The translations under genes and the position numbers were made by a program. The notes under the pieces are model-generated. The model was not told the origin of the DNA. It did no database searches and saw only the letters and a program-made list of their open reading frames with translations. From CALARM01 sp964431735 (GTDB lineage: Bacteria; Vulcanimicrobiota; SpSt-956; JAKJGF01): DNA of 6,753 nt. Every line of letters starts with the position of its first letter. The stretch's first letter is position 1. The stretch covers positions 1 through 6,753 of the forward strand of contig CAYSLJ010000254.1 in the NCBI GenBank assembly GCA_964431735.1. The letters are read 5' to 3'. Shown one piece after another: positions 5,432 to 6,753 of this stretch.

Positions 5432-6631
5432 CTATTCCTTCCCCATGCCTTTTTCCTTCAATTCATCTTCATTTCCTCCTCTGCCGAGGAAATCTTCGAG
5501 TTTTTTCTTTACTCCGTCTTCAACCTTCTGTCCGATTCTTTCATTATGATCCGGTATACCATAAATCTTATCAGGTTGTAAAAGCTGCTGCATGTCTCTC
5601 CTGGCAACCTTTGATATTTCTCCTATATTTTCATCATTGACCTGATTTATACTGAACCCTGCTTCTTCTGCTGCTCTATTTATATTTGTTATACCTCTGA
5701 GATGAATTTCTTCCATCATCATTTGTATTTTTTGCTGTTCCTGCTGCGGATCTGTATCATCAAGTTCATTGCCCTTTTTTTCACCTTTTATTTCTTCATT
5801 ACCTTTTCCCTGATTAATCTGAGCATTCTCTGGTTTTGCAACCTTTGCCGGTTCATTTTCCTTTGTATTGGTTACCTTTTTATCATCTGTCCCTTTGCCG
5901 GCTTCTTTTGTTTTATCTGTTTCTTTAGATTTATCATTTTCATGTACTTTATTTTTATCCTCTGATTTATTCTGTTCTTTTACGTGCTTATCTTCTGCTC
6001 CCTCTTTTATATCCTTTGTTTTATCTGTTCCTGCATGTTTATTTAACGTTTCTTTCAACGCATTTACCTTTTCATCCATATCATTGGCTTTAGACACATT
6101 TTTCCCCTGAAGATTTTCTTTTATAGCAGATACATTACTGCTCAGTTCATTTATAGAACCTGTCTGACCGTTCTGTTTTATACCGTCTACTTTATTGGCC
6201 ATAGAACCTGCTATTTCGGATACCTTCCCCTGTTGTCCACCCTGCTGTACACCCTGAACATGACGGACAGCCTGTCCTCCTGCCATTGAAGCAGCACCGG
6301 CAGATTTCTGATTTTCTTCAGCCTTACCGCCGGGCTGTGTAACTTCATCTATAGATTTTTTCACATCATTAACCTTATTATCTACATCACTATCGTGAAC
6401 ATTCTGAACCTTATTCTCTGACTGTGCGTCCATAGATAGATCAGTCTTATCTTTTGTATCTATACCATGAGTCTTTTCCTTTATCTGTTCCTGAGTTTTA
6501 TCTCCTTTTTTATCAACATCCTGTTTATCTTCAGTTTTATCTTTTGTAATCTTTGTTGTATTTTGCGATACATTTACATTTGTAATATTAGATGAATAAA
6601 ACCTGTAATCACTTGTTCTTTCAATTTTCAT
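5432..6631 (-). CDS. Hypothetical low-complexity, highly charged protein
   Basis: I do not recognise this 399-residue protein. It has no signal peptide, no membrane segment, and no Cys or Trp. Composition is dominated by Lys, Asp, Glu, Asn, Gln, Thr and Gly. Residues about 27-110 and 200-295 are Lys/Asp/Glu/Thr-rich with repeated DKT/EDK/TKE words and are probably disordered. Residues 110-140 are Gly/Gln/Ala-rich (MAGGQAVRHVQGVQQGGQQG). Four copies of a short helical motif, roughly N-K-V-x-x-[VIL]-K, occur near 85-91, 146-152, 166-171 and 187-193. The only region that looks folded is C-terminal, about 296-383 (IQMMMEEIHLRGITNINRAA, then EISKVARRDMQQLL), predicted helical by eye. The start has a G-rich ribosome site (GGGGGGA) 6 bases before ATG. 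The steady reading frame, sensible start and folded C-terminus argue for a real gene. A surface, scaffold or regulatory role would be speculation. Confidence 0.75.
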   Translation of the reverse strand: MKIERTSDYRFYSSNITNVNVSQNTTKITKDKTEDKQDVDKKGDKTQEQIKEKTHGIDTKDKTDLSMDAQSENKVQNVHDSDVDNKVNDVKKSIDEVTQPGGKAEENQKSAGAASMAGGQAVRHVQGVQQGGQQGKVSEIAGSMANKVDGIKQNGQTGSINELSSNVSAIKENLQGKNVSKANDMDEKVNALKETLNKHAGTDKTKDIKEGAEDKHVKEQNKSEDKNKVHENDKSKETDKTKEAGKGTDDKKVTNTKENEPAKVAKPENAQINQGKGNEEIKGEKKGNELDDTDPQQEQQKIQMMMEEIHLRGITNINRAAEEAGFSINQVNDENIGEISKVARRDMQQLLQPDKIYGIPDHNERIGQKVEDGVKKKLEDFLGRGGNEDELKEKGMGKE

Positions 6632-6737
6632 TATCTGTCCCCCCAGTTATAATTTCTATCTATCTATATTTATCACGAACATTTCTAAAAAGTAAAGGCT
6701 TACTGAGGTGAGTATAAATAATGCATATTTTATTCTC

Positions 6738-6753
6738 GTGACGCGTAACGCGT
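6738..6753. repeat. Heptamer repeat at the window edge
   Basis: GTGACGC, GTAACGC and GT follow in register at the very end of the window, preceded by TTCTC. It is the same 7-bp unit as at the other three sites, and the array may continue beyond the window. Confidence 0.65.

Noticed and set aside
5702..6110. Plus-strand reading frames opposite the low-complexity gene
   Set aside because: They are Phe/Leu/Ser/Ile-rich antisense translations of Lys/Asp/Glu-rich codons, with no ribosome site or domain.
6655..6667. Short TATC tandem run upstream of the 399-residue protein gene
   Set aside because: Only about three tetramers, outside the coding region; not enough to claim phase variation.
6691..6704. 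AGTAA-AGGC-TTACT hairpin followed on the minus strand by TTTTT, as a terminator
   Set aside because: The stem is only 5 bp and mostly A-T, too weak to support by eye. It might still end a gene beyond the window.

Overview
This is an AT-rich bacterial window (roughly 38-40% G+C by eye). Every gene I can support lies on the minus strand, so transcription runs from high to low coordinates. The organism is not identifiable from the sequence. A diderm envelope is suggested because the vitamin B12 binding protein has a cleavable signal peptide but no lipobox cysteine, so it looks like a free periplasmic protein. No rRNA, tRNA, CRISPR array, transposase, integrase or phage gene was seen.

Layout in the direction of transcription: (1) 6631-5432 encodes a 399-residue, Lys/Asp/Glu/Asn/Gln-rich, apparently disordered protein of unknown function. 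(2) 5431-5055 is a 377-bp intergenic region. It holds a possible promoter, a run of degenerate heptamer repeats, and a textbook cobalamin riboswitch with a visible antiterminator/terminator switch. (3) 5054-2201 is the B12 ABC importer: btuF-like binding protein, btuC-like permease and btuD-like ATPase. The first two genes are 3 bp apart. The ATPase is split off by 175 bp of repeat-bearing DNA. (4) 2200-2056 carries a possible operon terminator and another copy of the same repeat. (5) 2055-1789 holds a short ORF whose end resembles the C-terminal tail of formylglycine-generating-enzyme (FGE-sulfatase) domains, with a strong extended -10 promoter inside it. (6) 1788-1168 is a type 1 ribonuclease H with an N-terminal viroplasmin (hybrid-binding) domain. 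(7) 1121-84 is an exported transglutaminase-like cysteine protein. Bases 1-83 hold nothing I can support.

How it works together: the riboswitch and the btuFCD-like genes form one regulatory and functional unit. Adenosyl- or another cobalamin binding the leader RNA should end transcription before btuF and shut down import when vitamin is abundant. No BtuB-type outer-membrane receptor is in the window. The other genes are not obviously related to it.

The most unusual structure is a dispersed intergenic repeat built on a 7-bp unit (GTRACGC / GCGTYAC). It occurs at four places (2076-2132, 3008-3156, 5304-5346 and 6738-6753), including between permease and ATPase, directly upstream of the riboswitch, and at the right edge of the window. 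At 3008-3128 a perfect 16-bp inverted repeat bounds a 121-bp non-coding block, like a small non-autonomous element. Two copies share the same 16-mer and the same downstream flank but differ by exactly 14 bp, two heptamers.
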